Shown here: piece after piece, positions 42,616-51,525 of the stretch
How positions within the stretch are numbered: position 1 is the first letter of the stretch
How the letters are laid out: each line of letters begins with the position of its first letter
From: DASYLJ01 sp964432595
Lineage (GTDB): Bacteria; Desulfobacterota; Binatia; DP-6
Assembly: GCA_964432595.1 (NCBI GenBank)
Contig: CAYSOF010000016.1
Coordinates: forward strand, 62,001 to 126,000
Length of the DNA stretch: 64,000 bases
Reading direction: 5' to 3'
Made by a program: the position numbers and the translations under genes
The notes under the pieces: generated by a model
Seen by the model: only the letters and a program-made list of their open reading frames with translations
The model's database searches: none
What the model was told of the DNA's origin: nothing

Positions 42616-43251
42616 ATGCACGTCGTGCTCGGGTCCGCCTCGCCGCGCCGCCGCGAGCTGCTCGGTGCGCTCGGGCTCGTCCTCGAGATCGCGCCGGCGG
42701 CGATCGACGAGGCCACCATCGCCGCGGAGCACCCGCCGGCCGAAGGGACGCTCGCCGTCGCACGCGCGAAGTGCGAGGCGACCGCGCGCGAGGGGGCCGT
42801 CGTCCTCGCGGCGGACACGGTCGTGGTCCTCGACGGGGTGGTCCTCGGCAAGCCTGCGGATGCCGCGGACGCCCGTCGCATGCTGCAGGCGCTGCGCGGC
42901 CGCACGCACGAAGTGATCACCGCGGTCGTCGTGCGCGCCCCCACGGGCGAGTCGTCGGCGGTGCGGCACAGCGAAGTGACGACGCGCCCGTACACCGACG
43001 TCGAGATCGAGGCCTACGTCGCGAGCGGTGGCGGGCTCGACAAGGCGGGCTCCTACGGCATCCAGGACGAGCCGTTCCGCCCCGTTGCGGCGATCGCCGG
43101 CTGCTGGTGCAACGTGATGGGCCTGCCGCTGTGGACGGCGGCCGCGATGCTGACCGCGGCCGGCGTACACGTGCCGCGCGATCCGGCGCGCGGCTACGCG
43201 CGGTGCGCGGCCTGTCCGCTGCGGTCGGACGCGCCGCTGATGCCGGGATGA
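42616..43251 (+). CDS. Maf-family nucleotide pyrophosphatase
   Basis: A 211-residue Maf protein. The N-terminal VLGSASPRRRELLGALGL is the signature SxSPRR loop, and ADTVVVLDGVVLGKPADAADA is the family DTVV motif with the catalytic Asp. YVASGGGLDKAGSYGIQD is the usual C-terminal motif. Maf enzymes hydrolyse non-canonical or pyrimidine nucleotides (dTTP, UTP or m7GTP) to monophosphates and are linked to division arrest. The gene starts 85 bases from the divergent ArnT-like gene and its last 58 bases overlap the small gene on the other strand. Confidence 0.93.
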   Translation: MHVVLGSASPRRRELLGALGLVLEIAPAAIDEATIAAEHPPAEGTLAVARAKCEATAREGAVVLAADTVVVLDGVVLGKPADAADARRMLQALRGRTHEVITAVVVRAPTGESSAVRHSEVTTRPYTDVEIEAYVASGGGLDKAGSYGIQDEPFRPVAAIAGCWCNVMGLPLWTAAAMLTAAGVHVPRDPARGYARCAACPLRSDAPLMPG

Positions 43252-43520
43252 ATCGGCACGAACAGCGGGATGGCGTTGGGCTTCTTCTTGAGCCCCGGAA
43301 TCAGCCATCGCGCCTCGTGCTTGAGCGCGCGGATGAAGACCGTCACTTCGGGATGCGGGCCGGTCAGACGATAGATGCGGTGCGCGACCACCAGGACGAG
43401 GAGCGTGCCGGCGAAGATCGCGGCCCAGGCGAGCAGCCACCGGCGGTCGGTCCGCGCCACCTCGACGCGGTGCTTCCCGGGGGCGAGAGGCCCCATGCGT
43501 TCGGCTACTCGATGCGCCAT
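43194..43520 (-). CDS. Small single-span membrane protein, function unknown
   Basis: A 108-residue protein beginning MAHRVAERMG with one clear transmembrane helix (about 29-48; LLAWAAIFAGTLLVLVVAH) and a basic, Pro-containing C-terminal part (LKHEARWLIPGLKKKPNAIP). A sensible residue mix, unlike most antisense frames here, supports it as real. The stop region overlaps the maf end by 58 bases. It is divergent from the hydrolase at 43571. No family recognised. Confidence 0.5.
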   Translation of the reverse strand: MAHRVAERMGPLAPGKHRVEVARTDRRWLLAWAAIFAGTLLVLVVAHRIYRLTGPHPEVTVFIRALKHEARWLIPGLKKKPNAIPLFVPIHPGISGASDRSGQAAHRA

Positions 43521-43570
43521 GCGTGTGCGACTGATACCGCGCGCTGCCCGAAGGTACCAGACCATTCGAC

Positions 43571-44425
43571 ATGGCATGTGCGATGATCGGTCCACCGGCG
43601 CGCTCGGTCACGGTCCATGGTGCCGGTCGGATGCGTGTCCTCGTCTGGGGACGCGACGACGATCCGGCCGTCGTGCTCGTCCACGGCAACGGCGGCCACG
43701 CCTACTGGTGGGCGCCGCTCGTGGAGTACCTCGTGCCGGGATGGCGGGTCGTCGCGCCCGACCTGCGTGGCCACGGTCACAGCGCATGGGCGGAGCCGCC
43801 CGCCTACCGCCTCGAGGACTTCGCCGCCGATCTGACACCCGTCCTCGACGCGCTCGCGCCGGGACGCGTGCCGTTGATCGGGCACTCGATGGGCGGCCGG
43901 GTGACGCTCTGGTACGCGGCGCAGCATCCCGAACGCGTACGCGGCCTCGGTATCCTCGACAGCCGTCTCGATGCGATCGACGCGGCGTTCGCCGCCCGCC
44001 ACCGCGGGCGTGTCGGCGGCACGCGCGAGGGCCGCGGCCATCCGACGCGCGACGCCGCGATCGCCGCGTTCCGCTTCGTTCCGCCCGAGCCGGACGTCCC
44101 GGCGGACGTCGTCGCCTGTCTCGCCGAGCAGGCGGTGCGCGAGCGCGGGCCGGGCGACTGGACGTATCGCTTCGATCGCGGCGTGCTGTCGCTCGACGGT
44201 GACGGCGCGGGCGATCTCCGGCGGCTGCTCCCGCAGATCGCCTGCCCGACGCTGGTGGGCGCGGGTGCGTCGAGCTGGGTGTTCGACGATCGCCAGCGCG
44301 ACCGCATCGTCGCAGCGCTGCCGGACGCCGTGCTCGAGGTCTTTCCGGGCGGTCATCACTTCCTGCTCGTCTGCCCCGAGCGGGTCGGGCCCGTGCTCCG
44401 TCGATTTCTCGACGCGCTGCCCTGA
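43571..44425 (+). CDS. Alpha/beta hydrolase, serine type
   Basis: A 284-residue alpha/beta hydrolase with the oxyanion region VLVHGNGGHAYWW, nucleophile elbow IGHSMGG (Ser) and the His near the end in PGGHHFLLVCPE. SHD-type acid is expected around VGAGASSWVFDD. The lid is short. The exact ester substrate is unknown; the pattern fits carboxylesterases, lactonases and C-C hydrolases alike. It heads a same-strand group with an SDR and the purE-purK pair, separated from the SDR by 18 bases. Confidence 0.85.
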   Translation: MACAMIGPPARSVTVHGAGRMRVLVWGRDDDPAVVLVHGNGGHAYWWAPLVEYLVPGWRVVAPDLRGHGHSAWAEPPAYRLEDFAADLTPVLDALAPGRVPLIGHSMGGRVTLWYAAQHPERVRGLGILDSRLDAIDAAFAARHRGRVGGTREGRGHPTRDAAIAAFRFVPPEPDVPADVVACLAEQAVRERGPGDWTYRFDRGVLSLDGDGAGDLRRLLPQIACPTLVGAGASSWVFDDRQRDRIVAALPDAVLEVFPGGHHFLLVCPERVGPVLRRFLDALP

Positions 44426-44443
44426 ACGCGCTACAGAGCCGGC

Positions 44444-45211
44444 ATGCGACTCCAGGGCAAGGTGTCGATCGTCACCGGCGCCGGGCAGGGCATCGGTGAG
44501 GCCTACGCGCGCCGCTTCGCGTCCGAGGGCGCGACCGTCGTCGTGGCCGACATCAACGCGGAGAAGGGCGCGGCGGTGGCGGCGTCGCTCGGCGCGCCCG
44601 CCGTGTTCGAGCGGCTCGACGTGTCGAGCGAGGACGATACGCAGCGCGTCGCCAAAGCGGTGTTCGACCGCTTCGGCCGCATCGACGTGCTGATCAACAA
44701 CGCCGCCATCTTCTACGGCATCGACAACTTCGACACGACGCTCGCCTACCTGCGCAAGATCTTCGACGTGAACTACTTCGGCACGTGGCTCATGTCGCGC
44801 GCCGTGTTCCCGTACATGGCGAAGAGCGGCGGCGGCTCCGTCATCAACCAGTCGTCGTCCGCGGCGTGGCTGCATCCCGAGTATCCGGTCATCGACGATC
44901 AGCTGCCGTCGTTCCACTACAGTGTGACGAAGGCGGCCATCAACGGCATGACGCACTTCATGGCCGGCACGGTCGGTCGCCAGAACATCCGTGTCAACGC
45001 GATCGCGCCGGGGCCGACGATGACCGAGGCGACGAAGACCGGCGTGCCGGAACAGTACCTCCAGTACATCATCGACATGCAGATGGCGATCCACCGCGCG
45101 CTCGAGCCGGACGACCTGACGGGCACCGCCGTCTGGCTCGCGTCGGACGACTCCAAGATGGTGACCGGGCAGTGCATTCCGGTCGACGGCGGCATGGTGA
45201 TGCTCGGGTGA
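44444..45211 (+). CDS. Short-chain dehydrogenase/reductase
   Basis: A 255-residue classical SDR. TGAGQGIGEAYARRF is the cofactor loop, INNAAIFYG the NNAG region, SSSAAWLHPEYP the catalytic Ser region and YSVTKAAI the Tyr-x3-Lys motif. TMTEATKTGVPEQYLQYI fits the substrate loop. The Asp at the end of beta2 (VVADINAE) favours NAD over NADP. The substrate is unknown. Its stop overlaps the purE start (GTGA, 45208-45211), so purine-gene translation is coupled to it, but there is no known functional link. Confidence 0.87.
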   Translation: MRLQGKVSIVTGAGQGIGEAYARRFASEGATVVVADINAEKGAAVAASLGAPAVFERLDVSSEDDTQRVAKAVFDRFGRIDVLINNAAIFYGIDNFDTTLAYLRKIFDVNYFGTWLMSRAVFPYMAKSGGGSVINQSSSAAWLHPEYPVIDDQLPSFHYSVTKAAINGMTHFMAGTVGRQNIRVNAIAPGPTMTEATKTGVPEQYLQYIIDMQMAIHRALEPDDLTGTAVWLASDDSKMVTGQCIPVDGGMVMLG

Positions 45212-45705
45212 GCGCGCCACTCGTAGGTATCGTGATGGGCTCCCGCTCGGACTGGGAGACCATGCGTCACGCGGCGGACGTGCTCGAGAAGCTCGGCGTC
45301 GCGCACGAGGTGCGCGTCGTCTCGGCGCATCGCACGCCCGACCTGCTGTTCGAGTACGCGGACGGCGCCGAAGGGCGCGGGCTCGAGGTGCTCGTCGCGG
45401 GCGCGGGCGGCGCCGCGCATCTGCCGGGCATGCTCGCCGCGAAGACGGTGCTGCCGGTGCTCGGCGTGCCGGTCGAGTCGGCCGCGCTGCACGGCATCGA
45501 CTCGATCCTGTCGATCGCGCAGATGCCGGGCGGCGTGCCCGTCGGGACGCTCGCCATCGGCAAGGCGGGCGCGACGAACGCCGGACTCCTCGCGGCCGCC
45601 ATCCTCGGCGCGAAGCATCCGGCGGTGCGCGAGGCGCTGCGCCGCTTCCGCGCCGAGCAGACGTCGTCCGTTCTCGCCCATCCCGATCCAAGGAAACCGA
45701 CGTGA
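45208..45705 (+). CDS. purE: N5-carboxyaminoimidazole ribonucleotide mutase
   Basis: A 165-residue class I PurE: GIVMGSRSDWETMRHA (phosphate loop), SAHRTPD with the catalytic His, and the QMPGGVPVGTLAIG, GATNAGLLAAAILG segments. It converts N5-CAIR to CAIR in de novo purine synthesis. Class I members act with PurK, which follows at once (GTGA overlap). The GTG start is set by the SDR stop. Length normal. Confidence 0.96.
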   Translation: MSAPLVGIVMGSRSDWETMRHAADVLEKLGVAHEVRVVSAHRTPDLLFEYADGAEGRGLEVLVAGAGGAAHLPGMLAAKTVLPVLGVPVESAALHGIDSILSIAQMPGGVPVGTLAIGKAGATNAGLLAAAILGAKHPAVREALRRFRAEQTSSVLAHPDPRKPT

Positions 45706-46787
45706 ACATCGGCGTGCTCGGCGGGGGCCAGCTCGGACGCATGCTGGCGCTGGCCGGGTACCCGCTCGGCCATGAGTTCGTCTTCCTCGACGCCGCACCG
45801 GAGGCGCTGAGCGGACTCGGGAGCCACATCGTGGCGCCGGTCGACGACGAGGCGGCGCTCGCGACGCTCGCGGAACGCGTCGACCTCGTCACGTACGAGT
45901 TCGAGAACGTGCCGGTCGCCGCCGCGCGCTTCGTGGCGGCTCGGAAGCCCGTCTTCCCGTCGCCGGTCGCGCTCGAAGCGTCGCAGGACCGGCTGGCGGA
46001 GAAGCGCTTCTTCGAGGCGCTCGGCATCCGCACGGCGCCGTACTGCGACGTCCGCGACCGGGCGGGGCTGGACGGCGCCGCGCGCGCGCTCGGGCTGCCG
46101 TTCATCCTGAAGACGCGGCGCCTCGGGTACGACGGCAAGGGGCAGGCCGTCATCCGCACCGCGGCGGAGCTCGAGGCCGCCTGGGCGCGCCTCGGCGGCG
46201 CGCCGTGCGTCGCCGAGGGCTTCGTCCGCTTCGCGCGCGAGCTGTCGGTCCTCGCCGTGCGCGGTCGCGACGGCGGGCTCGCGTTCTATCCGCTCGTCGA
46301 GAACCACCACGCCGACGGCATCCTGCGCCGCTCGCTCGCGCCGGCACCGGCGGTGACGCCGGCGCTGCAGCAGGCGGCCGAGTCGTTGGCCACGCGCGTG
46401 CTCGAGCAGCTCGACTACGTCGGGGTGCTCGCGATCGAGCTCTTCCAGGTCGACGACGCGCTGGTCGCGAACGAGATGGCGCCGCGAGTGCACAACTCCG
46501 GGCACTGGACGATCGAGGGCGCGGAGACGAGCCAATTCGAGAACCACGTGCGCGCGGTGACCGGTGCGCCGCTGGGCTCGACGGCGACGGTGGGGCACGC
46601 GGCCATGGTGAACCTGATCGGCGATTGGCCCGACCCCGCCGACGTGCTCGCGGTGCGCGGCGCGCACCTCCACCTCTACGGCAAGCAGTCGCGCCCGGGC
46701 CGCAAGGTCGGCCACGTGACGATCCGCAGCGACGACCCGGCGGCGGTCGTGCGCCGCGCGAAGCGCATCGAGGACATGATCAGATGA
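45702..46787 (+). CDS. purK: N5-carboxyaminoimidazole ribonucleotide synthetase
   Basis: A 361-residue ATP-grasp enzyme: IGVLGGGQLGRMLALAGYPLG is the family opening, KTRRLGYDGKGQ the ATP-binding Lys loop, and IELFQVDD...NEMAPRVHNSGHW the metal- and substrate-binding region. It joins AIR and bicarbonate with ATP to N5-CAIR, the substrate of PurE. The start GTG overlaps the purE stop. The last eight bases overlap the CoA-transferase gene on the other strand. Confidence 0.96.
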   Translation: MNIGVLGGGQLGRMLALAGYPLGHEFVFLDAAPEALSGLGSHIVAPVDDEAALATLAERVDLVTYEFENVPVAAARFVAARKPVFPSPVALEASQDRLAEKRFFEALGIRTAPYCDVRDRAGLDGAARALGLPFILKTRRLGYDGKGQAVIRTAAELEAAWARLGGAPCVAEGFVRFARELSVLAVRGRDGGLAFYPLVENHHADGILRRSLAPAPAVTPALQQAAESLATRVLEQLDYVGVLAIELFQVDDALVANEMAPRVHNSGHWTIEGAETSQFENHVRAVTGAPLGSTATVGHAAMVNLIGDWPDPADVLAVRGAHLHLYGKQSRPGRKVGHVTIRSDDPAAVVRRAKRIEDMIR

Positions 46788-47991
46788 CGTCCTGCTCGCG
46801 CAGCCGTCCGACGTCGTCCCACGAGTAGCCGAGGATCTCCGTCAGGATCTCTTCCGTGTGCTGGCCGAACTCCGGGGCCGGCAGTCGAATGCTGCCCGGC
46901 GTCTCGCTGAGCCGCACCGGGACGCCGACGACCTGCGTGTCGCCGAACGCCGGATGCGCGAAGGTCGTCACGTAGCCGTTCGCCTGCACCTGCGGGTCGT
47001 CGGGCAGCTGGTCGACGGAGTTGACGATCGACACGATGAAGTCGCCGCCGCGCGCGAGCCGCTCCATCCACTCGGCGCGCGGGCGGGTCGCGAAGCGCGC
47101 GTCGAGCAGCTCGACGCAGGCGCCGCAGTTGCCCATGCGGTCCAGCATCGTCGCGAAGCGCGGGTCGGCGGCCGCCTCCTGTATCTCCAGCACGTCGCAG
47201 AGCGCCGGCCAGTAGCGGTCCGCCTGCAGCATCGACAGCGCGATCCATTCGCCGTCGGCGCACTGGTAGTGGTTCCAGAGCGGGTTCGTCGCGTACTTCC
47301 GCGGCACGCGGGGCAGGGCGCGCCCCAGCATGAGCCGCGCCGACAGCCCGAGGCCCTGCAGCCACGACATCGAGCCGAGATGGGACGCGTCGACCTCCTG
47401 CCCCCGTCCCGTCTTCTCGCGCGCGAGGAGCGCCGCGAGCACGCCGTAGGCGAGCATGACCGCGCCCATCTGGTCGGCGATGCCCCCGGCGATCGCGAGC
47501 GGCGGATGCTCGGGCTCGCCGGCCGACAGCATGATCCCCGAGCGCGCCAACCCGAGATAGTCGAACGACGGCGCACCGCTCTCCGGCCCGTCCGGCCCGT
47601 AGCCGGTGGCGCTCGCGTAGATGAGGCGCGGGTTGCGGGCGCGCAGCGTGGCCGCGCCGAGCCCGAGACGCCCCGCGACGCCCTTGCGGAAGTTCTGGAC
47701 GAAGACGTCGGCGCGATCGGCGAGGCGCGCGACGATCTCGACGGCTTCCGGCTTCTTCAGGTCGACGGTCAGGCTCTTCTTGTTGCGGTTGTTCGCCTCG
47801 AAATAGAAGTTCGGGCGGTCCGTCAGATCGAGGCCCTGCGCGCGCAGCACGCCACGTCCGGGATCGCCGCCGACGCGCTCCTCGACTTTGATGACCTCGG
47901 CGCCGAGATCGCCGAGCATCACCGACGCGACGGGACCCTGCTGCCAGATGGTCCAGTCGACGACGCGGATTCCTTCGAGCGGCATGGTCAT
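46780..47991 (-). CDS. CaiB/BaiF-family CoA transferase (class III)
   Basis: A 403-residue class III CoA transferase. PLEGIRVVDWTIWQQGPVASVMLGDLGAEVIKVE is the usual N-terminus and GQEVDASHLGSM holds the catalytic Asp that forms a CoA-thioester anhydride. RPNFYFEANNRNKKSLTVDLKK is the CoA-binding region. Family members use formyl-, crotonobetainyl-, benzylsuccinyl- or bile-acid-CoA; this one is unassigned. The start is taken at MTMPLEG because the upstream extension has no counterpart. It converges on purK. Confidence 0.9.
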   Translation of the reverse strand: MTMPLEGIRVVDWTIWQQGPVASVMLGDLGAEVIKVEERVGGDPGRGVLRAQGLDLTDRPNFYFEANNRNKKSLTVDLKKPEAVEIVARLADRADVFVQNFRKGVAGRLGLGAATLRARNPRLIYASATGYGPDGPESGAPSFDYLGLARSGIMLSAGEPEHPPLAIAGGIADQMGAVMLAYGVLAALLAREKTGRGQEVDASHLGSMSWLQGLGLSARLMLGRALPRVPRKYATNPLWNHYQCADGEWIALSMLQADRYWPALCDVLEIQEAAADPRFATMLDRMGNCGACVELLDARFATRPRAEWMERLARGGDFIVSIVNSVDQLPDDPQVQANGYVTTFAHPAFGDTQVVGVPVRLSETPGSIRLPAPEFGQHTEEILTEILGYSWDDVGRLREQDVI

Positions 47992-48080
47992 GCGGCCGGA
48001 AGTCGCACGGCTCGCGGGCGGCTCGCAAGCCACGTCGGAGCGCTTGGGTCGCTGCGGTTTGCGTGCTACCTGGCGCCCCC

Positions 48081-48965
48081 ATGCGCGTGCTCGTGACGGG
48101 TGGGACCGGCCTGGTCGGGAAGGCGCTCTGCGACGCGCTTCGCGCCGCGGGCCATGCGGTGACGGTGGTGAGCCGCGAGCCGGGTCGCGTGCCCGGACCC
48201 TCGGTCGGCTGGGACGGCATTCGCTCGGCGGTCGCCGAGTCCGACGCGATCGTGAACCTCGCGGGCGCGTCGATCGCGTCCGGCCGCTGGACGGCGGCGC
48301 GGAAGGCCGAGATCCGTGCGAGCCGCATCGAAGCGACGCGGGCGCTCGTGCGCGCGATCGAGGAAGCGACGACGCGGCCCACGGTGCTGATCAACGCCTC
48401 GGCGATCGGCTGGTACGGTCCGCGCGGCGACGAGCCGCTCGACGAGAGCGCGCGGCCGGGCGACGACTTCCTCGCGCGCGTGTGTCGGGAGTGGGAAGCC
48501 GAGGCGCAGCGCGCCGAGCCGCTCGGCGTGCGCGTCGTGCGCCTGCGCATCGGCGTCGTGCTGGCGCCGAACGGCGGCGCGCTCGCGCGCATGCTGATCC
48601 CGTTCCGCGCCTGCCTCGGCGGTCCGATCGGCGGTGGCGGGCAGTGGATGTCGTGGGTGCATCGCGACGACGTCGTCGGCCTGATCCGCGAGGCGCTCGG
48701 CAACGACGCCTATGCGGGCGCCGTCAACGCGACGGCGCCGAACCCCGTGACGAATCGCGACTTCGTGCGCGCGCTCGGCCGCGCGCTCGAGCGGCCGGCC
48801 GTCATGCCGCTCCCGGGATTCGTGCTGCGTCTCGCCCTGGGCGAGATGGCCGCCATGCTGCTGCAGGGCCAGCGCGTGCTGCCCGCCGTCGCCGAGCGGA
48901 ACGGCTACGCCTGGCGGCAGCCCGAGCTGGCTGCCGCCCTGGCCGCGTGTCTCGCGGCGGCCTGA
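48081..48965 (+). CDS. TIGR01777-family NAD-dependent epimerase-like protein (YfcH type)
   Basis: A 294-residue SDR-extended protein. RVLVTGGTGLVGKALCDALRAAGH is the cofactor motif, SAIGWYGPRGDEPLDE the distinctive family SAIGYYG motif, and the C-terminal DUF1731-like QPELAAALAACLA tail completes it. Genes of this family are widespread but functionally unassigned; some are linked to cell division (SulA-like). The ATG at 48081 gives the standard N-terminus. It is divergent from the CoA-transferase gene. Confidence 0.9.
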   Translation: MRVLVTGGTGLVGKALCDALRAAGHAVTVVSREPGRVPGPSVGWDGIRSAVAESDAIVNLAGASIASGRWTAARKAEIRASRIEATRALVRAIEEATTRPTVLINASAIGWYGPRGDEPLDESARPGDDFLARVCREWEAEAQRAEPLGVRVVRLRIGVVLAPNGGALARMLIPFRACLGGPIGGGGQWMSWVHRDDVVGLIREALGNDAYAGAVNATAPNPVTNRDFVRALGRALERPAVMPLPGFVLRLALGEMAAMLLQGQRVLPAVAERNGYAWRQPELAAALAACLAAA

Positions 48966-48968
48966 CCG

Positions 48969-49628
48969 TCAGCGCCGGGGACGGACCAGGAACAGGCCGT
49001 CCGCGACGGGCAGCATCACGGCGTCGACGCGGTCGTCGGCGACGAGCGCGTCGTTCAGCGCGCGTAGCGCCGTGGTCGACTCGTCGGTGTTCGCGGGGTC
49101 GGCGACGGCGCCGCTCCAGAGCACGTTGTCGAAGACGATGAGGCCGTTCGGTCGCATCCGCGGCAGCAGCTCTTCGTAGTAGTGGCGGTAGTTCGGCTTG
49201 TCGGCGTCGATGAAGGCCAGGTCGATGTCGGGCGTTCGGGGCAGGCCGCGGAGGGTCTCCAGGGCCGGGCCGAGGCGCAGCTCGATGCGATCGTCCAGGC
49301 CGGCCCGTGTCCAGGCCTTGCGGGCGATCGCCGTCCACTCTTCGCTCACGTCGCAGCAGAGCAGGCGTCCGCCGTCGGCGAGCCCGCGCGCGATGCAGAT
49401 CGCGCTGTAACCCGTGAACGTCCCCACCTCGACCGCCGTGCGGGCGTCGAGGAGCCGGGCGAGCAGCGTCAGGAAGGCGCCCTGCTCGACGGCGATCTGC
49501 ATCATGCTGATGCCGCCGAGCGCCACGGTCTCCGCCTGCAGGTCGCGGAGCACGGGGTCCAACGGCGGATTGTGGCTCACGAGATACGAGTAGACCTCGG
49601 GGGTGAGCGAGATGAACTTGTCGTGCAT
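48969..49628 (-). CDS. SAM-dependent O-methyltransferase (caffeoyl-CoA OMT type)
   Basis: A 219-residue class I methyltransferase. VEVGTFTGYSAICIARGL is the SAM loop, IDADKPNYRHYYEELL the metal-dependent DADKxNY motif, and VFDNVLWSGAVADP the family NVLWxG region. Cation-dependent small-molecule O-methyltransferases of this kind act on catechols or caffeoyl-CoA. The Met at 49628 (MHDKFISLTPEVYSYL) is the usual start. It converges on the epimerase-like gene and is 60 bases from the GH84 gene on the same strand. Confidence 0.9.
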   Translation of the reverse strand: MHDKFISLTPEVYSYLVSHNPPLDPVLRDLQAETVALGGISMMQIAVEQGAFLTLLARLLDARTAVEVGTFTGYSAICIARGLADGGRLLCCDVSEEWTAIARKAWTRAGLDDRIELRLGPALETLRGLPRTPDIDLAFIDADKPNYRHYYEELLPRMRPNGLIVFDNVLWSGAVADPANTDESTTALRALNDALVADDRVDAVMLPVADGLFLVRPRR

Positions 49629-49688
49629 GCCCGAACCTAGCACCGGACGTCGGGGCGGCGAAGCAGCGAGCCCGGCGTGTCGGGCCGC

Positions 49689-51446
49689 TCAGGGCAGATC
49701 GAGCGCGACGGCCGTCGCGTCGCCCGCGGGCGTCGCGACGACCAGGGCGGTGGCCGGCCGCGCCACGACGGCATCGAACGTGCCGTCCGGCCCGAGCGGC
49801 ACGGTCGTTCCGTCGACCGCGAGCGTGAGCGGCGTCGCGCCCGCCGATTGGCGGCCGTGCCATTCGGTGAGGAATCCGGCCGCCGCCTCGAGCAGCCGCC
49901 GATGGACGTTGCGGTCGGTGATGAAGCGCACGTCCGTCAGGCTGACCGGAATGATCGCAAGCGCCTTGCCGTGGACGTTCAGGCCGAGCTCCGGACAGAA
50001 GCGGATGTCGGCGCTCGTGAGCGCGCCGAGGCAGCGCACGAACTCGCCGACGTCTGCCGGCGCCGGCGGCGTCGCGAACGCCCCCAGCGCGGCCACGGTG
50101 GCGGCGTCCGGCGGCAGCACGCGGCCGGCGAGACGAATGGTGGTCGCCGACGGCTCGACGACCAGCGACGCGAACGAGGGCTTCATCGCGCGCAGCAGCT
50201 GCCCGACCTGCGCGCCCTGCGCGACGTGCGCCGCGAGCTCGCTCACCCACGGCGCGATCTCCGCCCCGAGCGGGGTGCCGCCGAGCGACGCGGCGATCGC
50301 ATCCGGTGCGGCGGCCTGACGTGCGAGCTCGGCGTCGAGCGCGGCGACGTCGGCCTGCCACGCGCCCGTCGGCCAGCTCGTCACGACCCGTTCGATCACC
50401 GACGACAAGGCGACCGCGTCGTCGAGGTCGAGGCCGGAGCTGCGCGTCTGCTCCGCGAGGAGGCGCAGCCCGGGGCCGGCGTCGAGCGCGGCGAGCGCCG
50501 ACGCCCACGACGCCTCGGCGTCGTACGCGCGCGGATCGCGCAAGTAGTCGGCGCCGGTCGCGAGGGCGACGAGGCTCGCATACGGCTGCGTCATCGGATT
50601 GAGGAGATGACCCGCGAGGACGTCGGGCAGGTCGGGTGCGCGGCCCGTCAACGGCCCGAGGTGCAGATTGTTCGAGAGCACCACGTCGTTGACCGGGTAG
50701 TTGTCCCAGAGGACGACCGGATGGCGGCCGACGCACGCGCGGCGGGCGACGGCCTCGGCGCGCGTGATGGTCTCGGTGATGACGCCCGCGCCCGTCCAGC
50801 CGACGGGCATGCCGCGGCGGAGGCGGCGGCCGAGCTCCGTGTGGTACGGGCGGCACGTGGTGCCCGCGTAGTCGGTCGGCACCATGAACGCGAGGCGCGG
50901 CAGCCCGCGCGTGCGCAGCCAGCGATCGACCCGGTTCGTCAGGTCCGCGTGCGCGCGCGCGACCGCCGGCGGCCCGTCGTCGCCGTACTTCGCGAGGTCA
51001 CCGGGATGCGTCAGCCCCTCCGGCACGTCGTCGAAGAAGAGTGCGAAGCGCCGCACCCGCGCGCCGGCGAGCTGCGCGAGCTTCGCGGTGAGCGCGCGGA
51101 AGTCGTCGTCGCACGTGTAGCAGACGTCGAGCGCCGGGCTGATCGCATAGACGAAGCGCACCCGCGCCTCGCGCGCCGCGACGGCGCTCGCGCGCAGATC
51201 GGTGAGCTCGGCGGCGGGGTAGGGATCGCGCCAGCGGTCGCGGTGGTACGGATCGTTCTTCGGCCCGTACACGAACGTGTTCATGCCGCGCTCGCCGAGG
51301 AAGCGGATGACGTCGCGCCGCGCCGTCCCGCTCCAGGGCTTCCCGTAGTAGCCCTCGACCACGCCGCGCATGGAAGGTGTCTTCGCCATCGCCGCCCCGC
51401 CGGCGAGCGCGAGGCAGAGCGCCACGAGCATCGCACCGGATCGCAT
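49689..51446 (-). CDS. Secreted GH84 beta-N-acetylglucosaminidase (O-GlcNAcase/hyaluronidase-like)
   Basis: A 585-residue protein with a signal peptide (about 1-21) and a GH84 catalytic domain (about 26-320): GVVEGYYGKPW and NTFVYGPKNDPYHRDRWRD are the family signatures, and Asp139-Asp140 in FALFFDDVPEG are the catalytic pair that uses the substrate's acetamido group. VLWDNYPVND lies in the active-site wall. The C-terminal part (about 330-585) is helical with no recognised carbohydrate-binding module. It should remove terminal N-acetylglucosamine from glycans or glycoproteins outside the cytoplasm. Such enzymes are sporadic in bacteria. Confidence 0.9.
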   Translation of the reverse strand: MRSGAMLVALCLALAGGAAMAKTPSMRGVVEGYYGKPWSGTARRDVIRFLGERGMNTFVYGPKNDPYHRDRWRDPYPAAELTDLRASAVAAREARVRFVYAISPALDVCYTCDDDFRALTAKLAQLAGARVRRFALFFDDVPEGLTHPGDLAKYGDDGPPAVARAHADLTNRVDRWLRTRGLPRLAFMVPTDYAGTTCRPYHTELGRRLRRGMPVGWTGAGVITETITRAEAVARRACVGRHPVVLWDNYPVNDVVLSNNLHLGPLTGRAPDLPDVLAGHLLNPMTQPYASLVALATGADYLRDPRAYDAEASWASALAALDAGPGLRLLAEQTRSSGLDLDDAVALSSVIERVVTSWPTGAWQADVAALDAELARQAAAPDAIAASLGGTPLGAEIAPWVSELAAHVAQGAQVGQLLRAMKPSFASLVVEPSATTIRLAGRVLPPDAATVAALGAFATPPAPADVGEFVRCLGALTSADIRFCPELGLNVHGKALAIIPVSLTDVRFITDRNVHRRLLEAAAGFLTEWHGRQSAGATPLTLAVDGTTVPLGPDGTFDAVVARPATALVVATPAGDATAVALDLP

Positions 51447-51525
51447 CGGCAGGGGCTATACGCCCGTGCCGGCGAGACCGGCAACACCTTTACAGCCGGC
51501 GCGGCGCTCGGGCAGAGTGCGCGCC

